NCBI GenBank assembly: GCA_022747635.1
Contig: JAKTNV010000115.1
Span: 310,001-374,000 of the forward strand
Direction: 5' to 3'
Source: Hetaerina americana
Lineage: Eukaryota; Arthropoda; Insecta; Odonata; Calopterygidae
Length of the DNA stretch: 64,000 nt
This document shows positions 1-11,639 of this stretch, in pieces. The stretch's first letter is position 1; every line of letters begins with the position of its first letter. The position numbers and the translations under genes were made by a program. The notes under the pieces are model-generated. The model made no database searches, was not told the origin of the DNA, and worked only from the letters and a program-made list of their open reading frames with translations.

Positions 1-660
1 GGAACAGGAAGGGAGATTGAGTTGGAACTGGAAAGCCGTTGGAGTTAATGAAACAGAATTTTTTGATTCGTTTTAAGTCTTAAGCCTGGCACCAAATTTT
101 TTTTCCACCACCTCTTGAGTCATTTTATGAACTTTTAGGCCTTTTTCGATGTTTCTTTTTGTATGTGCGATCAACTCACGTTTATTTCAAAGAACTGGAA
201 CAATATTAAGGAGATCTAAGGGTTATCTTGTAACTTCTGAATTCAATGACGTAATCCGGTTCACTTTATTCACATTCCTTTCACCAAAAACACTGATTAT
301 TTTGCTGAGTGAATTATTCAGTCTTTGCATTCATATGTTTTAAATATGACGAGGCCAAGACGCCACCGCTGATCGAAAAACTCAACGACTAAAAATAACT
401 TTCCATACCAAAACATTGGCTGGTGTTCAAAATCTGGCGGAATATTTGGCTCCTATTTCTGGTTGGTCCTTTGTAAGTGAACACGGGGTTAAGCGCGAGA
501 TATTTCATAAATAATTCAGCACTTACGGGTTGTCTGCAGTTGCACAAACGAGGACATAAGTTATGGCATAACCAGCCAACCGAACGCTCGGAAGAATCGT
601 CATTTTCAACAGCATTTCAGTCCTAAAATTGGTTTATTGCAGCCCTCCATTCTTCTCAAT
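1..660. other. Unassigned AT-rich DNA
   Basis: Short ORFs only, none with recognisable domains. No transposon ends or RNA gene seen. Confidence 0.5.
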
Positions 661-664
661 TCAG

Positions 665-1105
665 CATTAATTCTCCCACCTCCTGATAGATTTCATGTTT
701 TACCTCCTTAGCCTGTGTTTTGTCCTACTTTCTTGTCTCTCGATCTCCCTTGTAGGATCTACTCTCCAATGTACCCTTCTATTTTTTCTCACTAATCTAT
801 TGTGCCTCAAGGTGTGTCCAATCATTCCAGTTCTTCTTTGGCGTAGAGTTCTCCATATTACCCTTTCCTATTTTGTTCCTCTGAATAATTCCTCGATTCT
901 CACTTTTGCTACCTGTATAATCTTCCAATTTTACTGCAGCTTAGTTTTTTGAAGGATTTTATTCTTCGCTGATCCACTTTTCCCATGCTTCATGTCTCTC
1001 CTCCGTAGAGTTCCATTCTCCATATGAACGTTTGGACAAACTGCTTCCTTGATTATAACCTCAGGTCCTGTGAACGTAGTAGTTGCCTCTTCTTCATGAA
1101 CGCCT
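665..1105 (-). pseudogene. Non-LTR retrotransposon fragment, C-terminal part of reverse transcriptase ORF
   Basis: Minus-strand frames, with shifts and stops, give the ordered blocks typical of the region after the reverse-transcriptase domain of insect LINE ORF2 proteins: TFIWRMELYGGET (near 1020-1055), then WRTLRQRRTGMIGH and TLRHNRL (near 840-920). The same blocks recur in the copies at 38.7 and 49.2 kb, so this is one dispersed family. The catalytic palm lies upstream in the parent protein and is absent here, which fits 5'-truncated insertion followed by decay. It cannot be functional. The plus-strand ORF of 85 codons over the same DNA is an antisense shadow. The clade of the parent element is not resolved. 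Confidence 0.7.
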
Positions 1106-1109
1106 TCTT

Positions 1110-3355
1110 AGCTTGAGCTCTTCTTCACTTAATGTCGGTCGAACTTCTAACATGCAAATTTATACAGCTGCCCAAGCAGGTGAAGGATTGCAGAAGAAAC
1201 ACCAATTGCATAATTCGAGTTCCATTGGTATCTACGGCCATTTAGTTCACTTTTAAGACACTTTATTTATTTTATATAAGAAGACTGTATTTCTATAGTT
1301 AAAATTGTTACAAAAATTCTGCAGCCCATAGCAGGCCTTTCGAGAATAAAAAACACTAAGATCATTAAAAAATTGTTGCTTGAGTTGGTTGACAGAAGTG
1401 ATTGCCTAATTATCTCGCCCGTATCCGCACTGATAGATAAGCATACTCGTACATGAGTCTCCGCGACAGCTAATATCAGGAGCTATTTTGACCGAAAATA
1501 ATGAATTTAACGTATGATGCGCCCGTAGATGAAGTGAAGGAATAATAATGCAACATACTCTTGGGTATCTCAGAGAATATCCTTCATTATTTCTTTTTTT
1601 ATTATATGAAAACGTTTCAAGTAAAAAGTACTCCTGTGAATCTCACGTTACCTATTATTTTCTCAATGCGACATGAATCAGTATCTTTTTCCTCTCTTGA
1701 GTCTCTCATATTTTTATATTAATTTGTCTATTTTCCTAATGATTTTTTTCAAAATATGTCTATGAATTTACTGAAAATGATCTAAATAAGTCATTTGACA
1801 TCAATAAATTTCGTCAAGGTAAGATATTGAAGCTAAAAATTAGGATAGTTATGATATCTAATCTTTATTTTTTGTTTATCCGTTTGCTATATTCCATGAA
1901 ATCGTTTTGATCTGTTATGTCCTTCACATTCCTTACTCGTCCGGTAACAGCTTATTGCCTCTCTTGTTGCCCAAGGTTAATTTTTTCCGTTTTCCTACTG
2001 AATGATGCTGTAATCGCACGCAGTGAAATGTAGGCACAACAGTTATTCTGCGGAAAAATAATTCGAAGAGAGAAGGAAATGAAATCATTAAAAAGGATAT
2101 CTGAGTTCAGGATTCTTCCATCCCCTTTCCCATGAATAGTAAGAAGATTTCGATGAATACAATGTAGATTGATCGGGGACAATGAAATGTGGGTATGCTG
2201 AAGAGAGGGTTGGAGCGAGTTAAAGGTATGTTCAGTTACACTCTCGCCTGGCTCTGCGTGATGTCCTTGGGTTTGATTTGAAATTGCATTTTCTACCCAT
2301 CGGACAGGCGATGCGTAATCCCTTCCTTTTAATCAAGTGGGCATTCCTCATTAACTTTATCAATTCCTAAGATACTATGCATCCCAAATTCAGATAGACC
2401 TAGGGAAGTAAACTAGCCATTAAGTGACCCTATTCTATGATTTTAATTGGAAAGAAAAGAATGCCAGGTCAACGTAAATACATTTAAATTTATACAGAGT
2501 AAACGGGGAAATAAGGGTAAAAAGAATAAGATAATAACCTACCCTTTCAATACCAATTCCAATTTCAAGACGTAACACTTATTATCGAGACCCCTTCTCT
2601 AGTTAGAGTCACTTGCAAGCAGAATTATGAAAAACTATGAGACGGTCAATGTTACCAGGCGTCACTTTGCGATATTCTTTCATTTTTAAATATGTATTTT
2701 TGCTACCCACGTATCTATATTTTATTGCCTACGAGCCAGTTTAAGTCACGTATAATTTGCGCAACTTCTCCGCCCACTTCTCTCACATAATAAGGCTTCA
2801 AAAAACGCAAACGTACACCTAAATACGACGTGACGAAACCGGGTTGTGCATGATGTGTGGGTAAGATGCGTAGTTTAATGCTCAGGTAGGTAATTGTTGT
2901 CAATTCGCGTTGATATGAAAAAGGTAAACGGGCTGGAGAGGATATACAGTATGGCAAAATGTTTTCTTCTCTTATAAAGTTTTCAAGGAATAATGAAAAG
3001 TATATCATAGGAAAACTCATGTTATCCGCCCCTAAATACCCATTTATATCCTAAATTTTTATTTCCAATCCTAATCTATGCTGTCCTGTGCAACGAATTT
3101 CGTTATTTGCCATCCGAACACCTTCTGATATTAGCTATTACAGTGTCTTGTCTGTTTAGTTGTATGGGCGGACGCGGGCAGGATAATTAGGTACTATTTT
3201 TGCTATCGATCTTAGATAACAGGTTGAAATTATGTAATAGATATTTTTTTTAAATTTCGATGTGCTAGGAGTCACCACCGTCTCCTGTGATATCATCTGA
3301 AAAAAAGAAGACCGTTTACAGTTTATAGAACATTCATTTTAATTTGCTGGAATCG
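1110..3355. other. Unassigned intergenic DNA
   Basis: No supported gene or element. A 101-codon minus ORF at 2715-3020 has no recognisable motif, and nothing separates it from chance. Confidence 0.45.
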
Positions 3356-3379
3356 ATTGCAGGGTAATGAAAACGGTCT

Positions 3380-3880
3380 TCACCGGGTCACTTCCGTAAG
3401 TCCACGTTCTCGTACCGTCCTCGGCGATTCAGCGCGCCCGGGTGAGAGAGGATCCGCCTCCCGCTGTTTGGCGCCTCCCTCGGGCGGAATATGCCGAGGG
3501 GAGAGGGGCGGGTTGTGCCGGAGGAGGAGGTTGGCCAGACTCGGAGGAAACGGAGGCATCTCAAGGCGGGTGGCGCGCAGCTACGGGGGGGAGTGGGTTG
3601 GTTTTGGGAAGGGGGAGTGAGGTCGTGGGGAGGGACGGGTGGGGGACGGGACTCAGAAAACACACACACACGGAATCCAAGAATAGACGGCCGGAGGAGC
3701 GGGCGGTTGGGGAGTGGGTGCGTGGGGGAAGAAAGAAAAGGAGGCCGGGGATGTTTGGGGCGAGGGGAGGAGGGAAGTTCATAATGCTGATCAGACATCA
3801 CCACCTACTCGCGAAGGTCAGGCACGAAACCCACGCTCCACTCTTCTCGTTTATATACCCACGGCCTATCTCCGTGGCAT
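3380..3880. promoter_or_regulatory. CpG-rich, GC-rich patch (possible promoter or 5' exon region)
   Basis: This stretch is far richer in G+C and CpG than its AT-rich surroundings and has several overlapping long ORFs on both strands. That is expected when stop codons are rare in GC-rich DNA. It starts with ttgcag, 33 open bases, then gtaagt, which could be a micro-exon. No initiator, TATA box or protein family can be identified. The promoter reading rests on composition alone. Confidence 0.3.
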
Positions 3881-4034
3881 AGAAAAGTACGGCCCGCATA
3901 GTGAAATAAGGGATTTGCGGTTGTCAGAGGATTGGGAGGCTTTTGCAGAACTGCGTCATCTGATCAGACGCAGGGCTGAGCGGTTGTCCTATAAGCAGAC
4001 CGTATTTACCCTGAGCGTTTCGGTCGACCATTGA
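3714..4034 (+). CDS. Unrecognised ORF, 106 codons, possible exon
   Basis: I do not recognise the product. The first third lies in the GC-rich patch and is low-complexity Gly/Glu/Arg. The last 55 codons, after about 3870, look more protein-like: balanced charged and hydrophobic residues such as EIRDLRLSEDWEAFAELRHL, suggestive of an amphipathic helix. This half sits in DNA that is less GC-biased. The ORF ends in TGA at 4032. A splice acceptor before the better half (ggcatag, near 3882) would make it a terminal exon, but no partner exon was found. A chance ORF is the main alternative. Confidence 0.2.
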   Translation: MGAWGKKEKEAGDVWGEGRREVHNADQTSPPTREGQARNPRSTLLVYIPTAYLRGIEKYGPHSEIRDLRLSEDWEAFAELRHLIRRRAERLSYKQTVFTLSVSVDH

Positions 4035-4039
4035 AAAAA

Positions 4040-5330
4040 ACTTGCTTGAGAGTTGGTCGTACATTAAGTAACAAAGAATTTTTCAGCGGTACAAAAGGAG
4101 ACCAATTAGAAGGAGGCTTATTAGAAATATCGAACGAGGAGCGTTAAAAACAAATAAGCAGGCCCAACATAGTGGGTTAGGATAGGTGAAAAAACGTGTA
4201 TCGAGAATAAATGGAATGAACTGATCTCTGGATGAGTGTAATAGTGAGAACTGAGACTTACTCATTTCTCCATGTGTTAATCAAATAAATTTTGGTCATT
4301 ACACTCAAATACTCATCGTATCAATTTTATGTTGATATCAAATAATTTAAAATATAATTCCAATTATTTTTAACGACCAATGCATTAGGCAGCAATAATT
4401 AATTTGAGAAAATTTTTCCTTGAAACATGTCGCTCTGAGATACAGTTTGTTAGTATTTTGAAGTGTAAATGGAGAAGCCGAACTCTTAGCATAGATATGG
4501 CTAAGTTTTCAATATTAGGTTGCAGGAGTACTAACTTAATTCCTAAATAAACAGTATAGTATCAGTATAAGAATCAGATGATATTTTATATGTTAATAGC
4601 AGCATTAAGGGAAGCAATAAGATTGGTAATGAAAAATCAATACTGTAAATATTTATGACGCTTATAAGGTATTTTTGTAAATTTTAAGTGCTTTGTTATG
4701 GTCATTGAGAAAAATGTATTGCATCATATACGCATATAGAACTACTTGTGAGTATCCGATGAACAAAAGAGACCCAAATATAGAAACCGCAGAGCCTGTG
4801 ATAACGCGAAAACAGATTTTGTTTAGCAGTCCCTTGCGGGAAATGAATTTTAATACATTTTAAAGTAGGGTAAGCGTACGTAAAGAGATGTATAATAAGG
4901 TAAATAATAAAGCCTCTAATAAATAACTTTGAAGTGAAGAAACTAAATTGCGATAATGAAATAAATTTATCATTTATAAGGTTGTATAAGATAAATCTTT
5001 ATAATATGTTGTGAACAATGAAATCAATAATAATATCAATTTACATTTTGCCAATATTTTTACCGGGATACATAATAATTTTTACGGGAGATGAATCAGA
5101 CCGAGTCTTTGTGAAATCCTTTGATGACAATAGGAATTTTACACAATATAGCAAGTAGTGCATAGTAGCATAGTAGCATAGCATGTTATCAATATGGAAC
5201 GCGATGTCTACTTTATGTTACTTCCTACAATAGATTTTGTTGCCATTTATCTCGCGTTTAACACATCAAAAACGTGCCATATAATTTTTTTGTTTGTTGT
5301 CTCAGGCTTAACTTTATGGAATCTGCATAA
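4040..5330. other. Unassigned AT-rich DNA
   Basis: No gene or element recognised. A minor direct repeat of catagtag units lies at about 5160-5180. Confidence 0.5.
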
Positions 5331-5388
5331 CATATTGAAATGTAATGAAATAATTGACTTTGTAATTCCACACACTTTATTTTAAAAA

Positions 5389-5424
5389 CACGACCCAGGT
5401 TTCGACGTTGAATGTCATCATCAG
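5389..5424 (-). ncRNA. Hammerhead-ribozyme-like motif
   Basis: Read on the minus strand: CTGATGA (core CUGANGA), one extra base, an imperfect hairpin (GAC...GTC), GAAA, a very short helix III (ACC/GGT) and the putative cleavage triplet GTC followed by GTG. Short helix III forms are known from hammerheads of Penelope-like elements. The extra base before helix II departs from the canonical form, so activity is uncertain. Confidence 0.45.
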
Positions 5425-5463
5425 GTGATGATAATGACGTTCAACGTCGAAACCTGGGTCGTG
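5425..5463 (+). ncRNA. Degenerate hammerhead-like motif
   Basis: Divergent partner of the 5389-5424 motif. The core reads GTGATGA instead of CTGATGA and an extra TAAT precedes a perfect hairpin (GACGTT/AACGTC). GAAA, helix III ACC/GGT and GTC are retained. The altered core base suggests it is inactive. Confidence 0.35.
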
Positions 5464-5519
5464 TTTTTAAAATAAAGTGTGTGGAATTACAAAGTCAATT
5501 ATTTCATTACATTTCAATG

Positions 5520-6823
5520 TGCCATATAATCCTCATGACTACCATCACAGTTACTTCTCCTGAAAGTTGTTTCCACAAGAGAAAAAATTATCTCCCCCAT
5601 TCAACTTGCCTAAGAGGGCGTCACTTCGTAAAATTTATTGAAAAAACATTAAAGGTAGCATGGAAAATATACCCAGACAGTTTATTTTCAATTATTTAAC
5701 ATGCATTTGTGTAAAAACCACCGCTCTTAACACTAGAAAGTCAGTGGCATCTCCAGTATGTATGTTTTGGAGTTTAGATTTTTTCCTTAAGGTTATCCAC
5801 GTTCATTAAGACTATTAGTATCCTTAATTGGCGAAAAGAAAATGAATTTTACGGGCTATGCGTGGAACACATTATTTTTCTGGATTTTATCTTTCTCTTC
5901 ACATATTGATATGAAAACCTCATAAAATATGAAGAAACAAACATGAATTTACAGTTACACTGGTACACATTGACGATGTGTCGCAATAGCTACAGTCAAA
6001 ACTGAAAGGCCTGGATGTTCTGGTCTCAGAGGAGCATTTTAGTGTTTCAAGTTAAATCATGCTCATATTTATTTAATTTATTTAAAAAATTAGGTATTCT
6101 TAAAGTGAGACTTTGTATTTTAGTTGATCCGCAATACTGTTCGCGGCAATAACAAGTTACTTTTAATAATTATAATAAATTTTTCTTCGCAAGCGTATTT
6201 AATTTTGTTAAGAATCATTTTTAAGGTCAAAGATAAATTAATTTTTCCATATTGTTTTTATTGATATTTCATAAGAGTCTGTTAGAGCGCTAATTAGTGC
6301 ACACTCCGGGGTCCGATTTGCTTCATGAAAATAAGCTCCACTAATTCTCTCCACTCTTGAGCATCTCTTAGCCGTCTTGGACTAGGTGCGCTGGTATTAT
6401 TCCAGAGAAGCACCCGACGTAAGTAGCTATAGACGCACTATCCACGTCCCCATCACTCTAGGTAAGCCTCGTTTCACATCCACCCCGGGATGATCCAAGG
6501 CAGGAAGGAAATATTTTTGCACGTTGGCACTGGAGTGATTGGTGTGCTTAGGGTAAGAGAGCTAGCGATGAGAGAATGAAGTAAGCTCCACGTTAAAGCT
6601 TTCAGTGTGCCTCACTCGGGAGACGGAGAGGTTTGGAAATGGCTCGAAACCCAGGATAGCAAATTCTTCTCTTATTTTCCTCGAGAAATAGTGCACTGGG
6701 CCGAGGTCGTTCTATGACTTAACTGCCGTTCATGCTCGCTTTTTTCGACCGTTTGCTTGGGACATCGGTCTGCCTCGGTGCATTTAACGGAATTATTTAT
6801 CACCGCTGCTATTTTTATTGGTA
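5520..6823. other. Unassigned DNA
   Basis: No coding or element signal recognised. The DNA from 6290 to 6770 is somewhat GC-richer, but no ORF in it has an identifiable motif. Confidence 0.45.
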
Positions 6824-6825
6824 TA

Positions 6826-7907
6826 CTACCTTGATCAAAAATTTCCCGGAATTTATTCAGAAAATTAAAAATACAAGTTTATTCATCTAAATCTATATTG
6901 TCCCCTTCAAAGTAATCCCCATCGACTGCAACACACTTATGCCAGCGCTTGATCCAATCCTCGAAACATTTTTTATATTCGGTTTTCGGTATGTCCATCA
7001 GTGCTTCCTGCGATTTTTCCATTACTTCCTCTCGGCTGCTAAAACGCGTTCCCCGTAATGGTTTTTTAACTCGATTGAACAGAAAGAAGTCACAGGGAGC
7101 CAAATCAGGTGAATTCGGTGGCTGTTGGATGGTATTTGTTGCATTTTTCGTCAAAAAATTACGAATAATGATAGCACTGTGCGACGGTGCGTTATCATGG
7201 TGCAAAATCCACGAGTTTTCTGCCCACATTTCTGGTATCTTTCGGCGAATTGCTTCACGCAAACGTCTCATAACGCCCAAATAATACTCTTTGTTTACTG
7301 TCTGGCCTTCTGGCAAAAATTCATGATGCACTACACCGTTGTAATCCATGAAAACCGTCAGCATTGCCTTCTTTTTTGACTGAAAACGACGTGGTTTTTT
7401 TGGTCTCGGCTCATTTGGTGAACGCCATTCACTTGCCTGATGTCTGGATTGCGTGTCGTACTCATAAACCCACGTCTCGTCTCCAGTAATGATGACTTTC
7501 GATGTCGATGGTCTGCCACTGCGTTCATCATCTTCGATTGACTCACGACCACTTCTGAACCGCTCGTGCCACTGGTAAACGACCGTTTTTTTTAGAGAAT
7601 CGTTGCCGAAACACTTTTCCAACATTTCCAACGTCCGTGCCGCACTAAATCCGTTTTTTACGCAAAATTTAATACAAGTTCGTTGTTGCAAATTTAAATC
7701 CATTTCTGAAATTGTAAAAAATCGCCAACACACACAGAGATAGATGTACTCTTGGCTACGTAACTTTTGCAAATGTCAAGTTATGACACTAAGATTTAAA
7801 GGGAATATCAACAACAGATGTACCAATTTAACAAAAAAACAGAACTCAAATCGGAACGATGGGAGCGCCACACGGTGGTTATTCCGGGAACTTTTTGATC
7901 AAGGTAG
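6826..7907 (-). mobile_element. mariner transposon, 1082 bp, both terminal inverted repeats present
   Basis: Both ends start CTACCTTGATCAAAAA and continue to CCCGGAAT. The terminal repeats, about 27 bp, differ at one position. The element is flanked by TA on both sides (6824-6825, 7908-7909), the target-site duplication made by Tc1/mariner transposases. It carries one uninterrupted minus-strand transposase ORF that lacks part of the N-terminal half. At 1082 bp it is about 200 bp shorter than a typical 1.3 kb mariner, matching that gap. Near-identical ends and an intact frame point to a relatively recent insertion. Confidence 0.93.
6879..7703 (-). CDS. mariner transposase with in-frame internal deletion
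   Basis: Mariner transposases cut and paste DNA between terminal inverted repeats at TA sites in the nucleus. I chose the start at MDLNLQQRTC because mariner proteins of this type begin there. An upstream in-frame ATG at 7772 adds 23 atypical residues. Residues 1-70 are the first helix-turn-helix, ending ERSGRPSTS. The sequence then jumps to TGDETWVYEYD, which carries the first catalytic Asp, followed by HHDNAPSH and SPDLAPCDFF. The second and third Asp are 34 residues apart, the mariner D,D34D signature. It ends GDYFEGDNIDLDE. The length of 274 residues against about 345 implies loss of roughly 70 residues, including the second helix-turn-helix and linker. All catalytic residues remain, but end binding is probably impaired. 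Confidence 0.9.
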   Translation of the reverse strand: MDLNLQQRTCIKFCVKNGFSAARTLEMLEKCFGNDSLKKTVVYQWHERFRSGRESIEDDERSGRPSTSKVIITGDETWVYEYDTQSRHQASEWRSPNEPRPKKPRRFQSKKKAMLTVFMDYNGVVHHEFLPEGQTVNKEYYLGVMRRLREAIRRKIPEMWAENSWILHHDNAPSHSAIIIRNFLTKNATNTIQQPPNSPDLAPCDFFLFNRVKKPLRGTRFSSREEVMEKSQEALMDIPKTEYKKCFEDWIKRWHKCVAVDGDYFEGDNIDLDE

Positions 7908-7909
7908 TA

Positions 7910-8785
7910 TTCTCTAAGTTTTTCTTGCATTCCTCCCGTGAGACTTACTTGGAGAGCCTCTTGAGTAGAGGAAAACGACACTTCTTTTGGACGTCCTCTT
8001 TCTTCGCGAAACGAGGTAGAAAGTATTTTATTATTTTTCCATTGAGCAATAAATTGACATCCGTATAGATACGGTATCGCAATGGCCAATATTGTGTTAA
8101 AAAATGTCCCACTCTTGGGATAACTGCTGTTTCACCAAACTCCTCTCTCCCCTCATATTGCGTAATTATCATCGCTTTCATTTGTGGATCAAATACACAT
8201 ATCTAAATACAATTAAAAAGTTAATATATATGTGTTTAGGCACCAGAATTTTCTGGGAAGCGATAGGCGTCAGGGAAAGAAACTGATTTCCCTAAGCTGA
8301 ATGTTTTACAATATCCACAAAGATTAGGTACTGTGAAGACACTGCCCTCACTAATCGAACACATCTAAGATTTGCAAAGTGTAATTAATAAGGAGGAACT
8401 TATATGAAACGCCACCACCAAATATATTCTTTTTTTTTCTTTACGCTTTAAAATATACCTATAAATCGGTGCAGGGTGGCGCAGGAAGTTGGGACTACAG
8501 GGATAGAGATGCAAAAAATCCTATTAAAACAATTGCTCAAACCTTGGGTTCCGACGATCGACCCATTTACAGTCAAAGGAAGGACAATCGAGTAATCGTG
8601 GTTAAGAGAATCTTCTCGGGGTCGGAAACCTCAATCGAGGCCACGATCGCTTGAACGACAACAGCTTGGCCTGTGCCATCAACTGGGAGTCTGTGCGCGA
8701 AATACCTCGAGCTTTCTTATATTTGAAATGAGAATCGTAGGTCATTGAGTGTAATGTATCATCGAGGGCACAGCACGGAGATTCT
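7910..8785. other. Unassigned DNA
   Basis: No supported gene. A 61-codon plus ORF at 8469-8654 is charged and reads smoothly but matches nothing I know. Confidence 0.4.
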
Positions 8786-8789
8786 CGAT

Positions 8790-9300
8790 CTATTTAAGGG
8801 TATAACTTTTGGGCCACAGCTGGCAAGTATACAGACTAGCAAAAACTTAGCATTTGTTAGAGGAGTATTGAGGAAATGTAATGATAAGGTTAAAGAGCAA
8901 TGCTATGTTTTATAAGTCAGATCTCAAAATATGCTGCTAGTGATCATCATGAAGATTTGGATTGATTGCCAAATTAGATCGCGTGTAGGTTAGAGAAGTT
9001 AGATTTTCGTAGCGTTGTTACGATAGCCTGAATAGCGTATCTAGATTATTAGAGGAACTAGGCTTGGAATCACTCACGGAGCGAAGATAAATTACAGATA
9101 AAATCTCTTGCATATATATTGAAAGTTGGTCTCTTTATCAATGATTTTGAAAATATATTATTAGCCCCATCCTACTATGGAAGGAGAGATCATGACTAGT
9201 AGATTAGAGAGATCATGTGTTGAATCGACATATTCAAGATGTCATACTTCCACGAAAGATAGGGAATCAAAGGATAACAGTGAACGACCGCGCTAAGGGG
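8790..9300 (+). pseudogene. Non-LTR retrotransposon fragment (CR1/jockey-like reverse transcriptase C-terminus)
   Basis: Plus-strand frames, with shifts and stops, give blocks in family order: RGVLRKCNDKVKEQCY (near 8860-8910), then CYDSLNSVSRLLEELGLESL and LTERR (near 9020-9090), then SLAYILKVGLF. The segment around 9015-9100 aligns with the inverse copy at 11640-11720, for example the shared GGAACTAGGCT and CACGGAGCGAAG. Both are therefore the same LINE family in opposite orientation. Only the thumb and C-terminal region is left and it is not functional. Confidence 0.7.
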
Positions 9301-11635
9301 GAAATAATTTTTCTTTTTTAATTCAAAGTAGCCTAGAATATTTCCGTTACCGTTGCCAGGTGACTCCTGGTTTTATACCTTCTTTTTAATGCCTAGCTCG
9401 TCTCGATTGCACTGAGGAGTATTTCAAAATTAAATACTGTAGTGCATTCACTTGTATTTAATAATGTTTTTATAATATGAATTATTTCACACACTTGTTT
9501 TCAACTTGAAATTTAGAGAAACTTAATTTTCGATTTAGCATGCTTGGTGTTGAATCAACGCCTATCACACTTTCAAGTGGCGACCCACAAGGTATTATGA
9601 AAATGTATGTGTAGTTGAATTTTATAATTTGCAATTTAACCAAGCTATTTACCTATTTACGTATTTGACAACATTAGAAAAGAGTCAATTCATGAATCAG
9701 ATGCTTAGTGTTTTCAGCGAAGTAAAATAATTATTGATCAGGAACATTAGGCAGCGGAGAAAATTAGATAATTGCGATTTAAAGTGAAAAAGAAGGAACC
9801 GCTGTGCTCAAACATGAATGCAAAAGATGATTTGTGAGGAATGTATCCAAAAATTCATGGTATTCTACAGATTTTAAGACGCAGATATCAATTTTATGAA
9901 TCAAGGAGGACCTCGGGTCGAAACTGATTACTCAGTCCCCTTCCGATCACTCGCCGTACGCTTGTTCTCTTATTCCCACGTTCGGTATTACTACTCTCTC
10001 ATTTCCTGTTCGCCCCATGTTACGCAGGTAAAGCCACTACCCGCATAAAAATAGCGGACTCCATGCCTACATCTACACTTTTGATCAGGGGCTTTAAAGG
10101 GATTTTCACTCATCTTCCCAAAGCGGTATTCTCCTCTCATTGAATACGTATGAGGCTTGTACGTACTTACCTCAGCTCGATTGAGGGTACTGATAATTCG
10201 TCAAATGAATTAACTCCTTTGCGTTGAGCTGTTAAACTCGTCGGTTATACAGGATTCTACAGAGTGTGCTGTTGGTGTTGCGAAGAGGAAAATGCGAAGA
10301 ATATATTAACCCATGTGCGCCGAGGCTCTTAATTTATTATCGCTGTTTGGCGAGTAAGCTCTCTGGGAAACAGTCTCTCACCCATCCAGACAAACTTACG
10401 GCCGCGCAACTGCCTGGCTATTATCATGTGGTACGAATGCAAAATTCAAACTAGCACCGGGGCAAAATTGCTCTCTCTGTAAATATTTACGTCATCATCT
10501 TCTCAGTTCATCAGTTCCAAAATTGGATTTCCTCAGCTCTCCAATCAATTCTCTATCGGCTAACCTCTACGTGCCTGTCCTTACATTTCTCCTTTCTCTG
10601 ATTTGTTCAACCTACGGGAGCTTTTCAATAAAGAGTTATAATACATAATTATTTGTTCTATAATAATTTAGTTTTATTCTATACTTTTAGCTAAATTTGT
10701 AATGCATAGGCAGTACTAGCTTAGTTGATTTGGCTCCAATATTTCGTCAACGGCAACCGTTGCAAGTTGAAACGTGTTAATTTCGCCTAAGCCTGCTCCT
10801 GATGACGAAAAACACTTTACACGGTGTTTCTTAACATTAGGGTGCAAAAAGAAGTTACATAAAGCAAGTTATGGATTATAGGGAGGATAATTAACACTTG
10901 ATTTTTGCGAGATAATGGCGATTTCGCGGACCCACACATGCACAAACACGTCTTACGCCCAATATTTCCGTTACCAACGTGTTGGTGGTTCCAAAAAAAT
11001 CATAATTTATAACAATGACGCTTTTCGACGAATTTCTCTCTACGTGGCAGCAGTGGCGTCAATTTTTATTTCTGTAAGAGCAGTGATTGAAACCCTAGGT
11101 CCACTTTCCTTTGAAATGGATTGTCTCCCCTATTTAAACATTTTAGAGCATCTAGCCGAGCTATAGGGGAGAACAGACTCTCCACAAGCGTCCTGTGGCA
11201 TTAGATAAGTCTTGGCGGACGATTTGTTCAGGCAAAAGCAAAATTTTGATGCAGCGGCGCGTGTTTACGATGTCGTTGTCTTAGGTGAACTGGACATATG
11301 CTAGCATTCAAAATTTTCCGTTGATCGGTACTCCAGTCAAATAAATGAGACTTGGACCACTTATACGTACATTACTCCTTAATCTAACAACACAACATGA
11401 AATTAGATATTTTAGTTTAGCTAGAGGGTGCCAAATTGGTTCGTGGTAGGAGGTAAATATACACCAAACTAATTTTCCCCCGAATTTGACCCTACCGTGG
11501 TCGGACAATATTATTCTCATCCCTTATCGTTTGTGGAAAAAAAGAAGTCTTAAATCTATCAGTTCTACACTTTATCTCTATAATTTTATTAACATGTCCT
11601 TTCCTGCCGTAGAGAAAGAAAATACTTCCAATTTA
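9300..11635. other. Unassigned DNA
   Basis: No gene or element recognised. ORFs of 60-83 codons, such as 10915-11166, carry no known motif. Confidence 0.45.
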
Positions 11636-11639
11636 TGCA

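Larger units (their letters stand above)
5334..5518. repeat. Near-perfect palindrome, 90-bp arms, two divergent hammerhead-like repeats
   Basis: Arms 5334-5423 and 5429-5518 are reverse complements with two mismatches around a 5-bp centre. Each arm contains a hammerhead-like core followed outward by a stretch also found next to the hammerhead-like motifs at 41.5, 51.9 and 54.5 kb: GGTCGT, an A/T-rich run, then GTGGAA. The two motifs diverge from the centre. The structure fits a head-to-head insertion or inverted duplication of one small repeat. Confidence 0.85.

Noticed and set aside
3388..3804. 138-codon minus ORF, Pro/Arg-rich
   Set aside because: Antisense of GC-rich tracts; competing ORFs in three frames and no motif.
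6949..7379. Plus-strand ORFs of 84-111 codons across the mariner
   Set aside because: Antisense shadows of the transposase on the minus strand.
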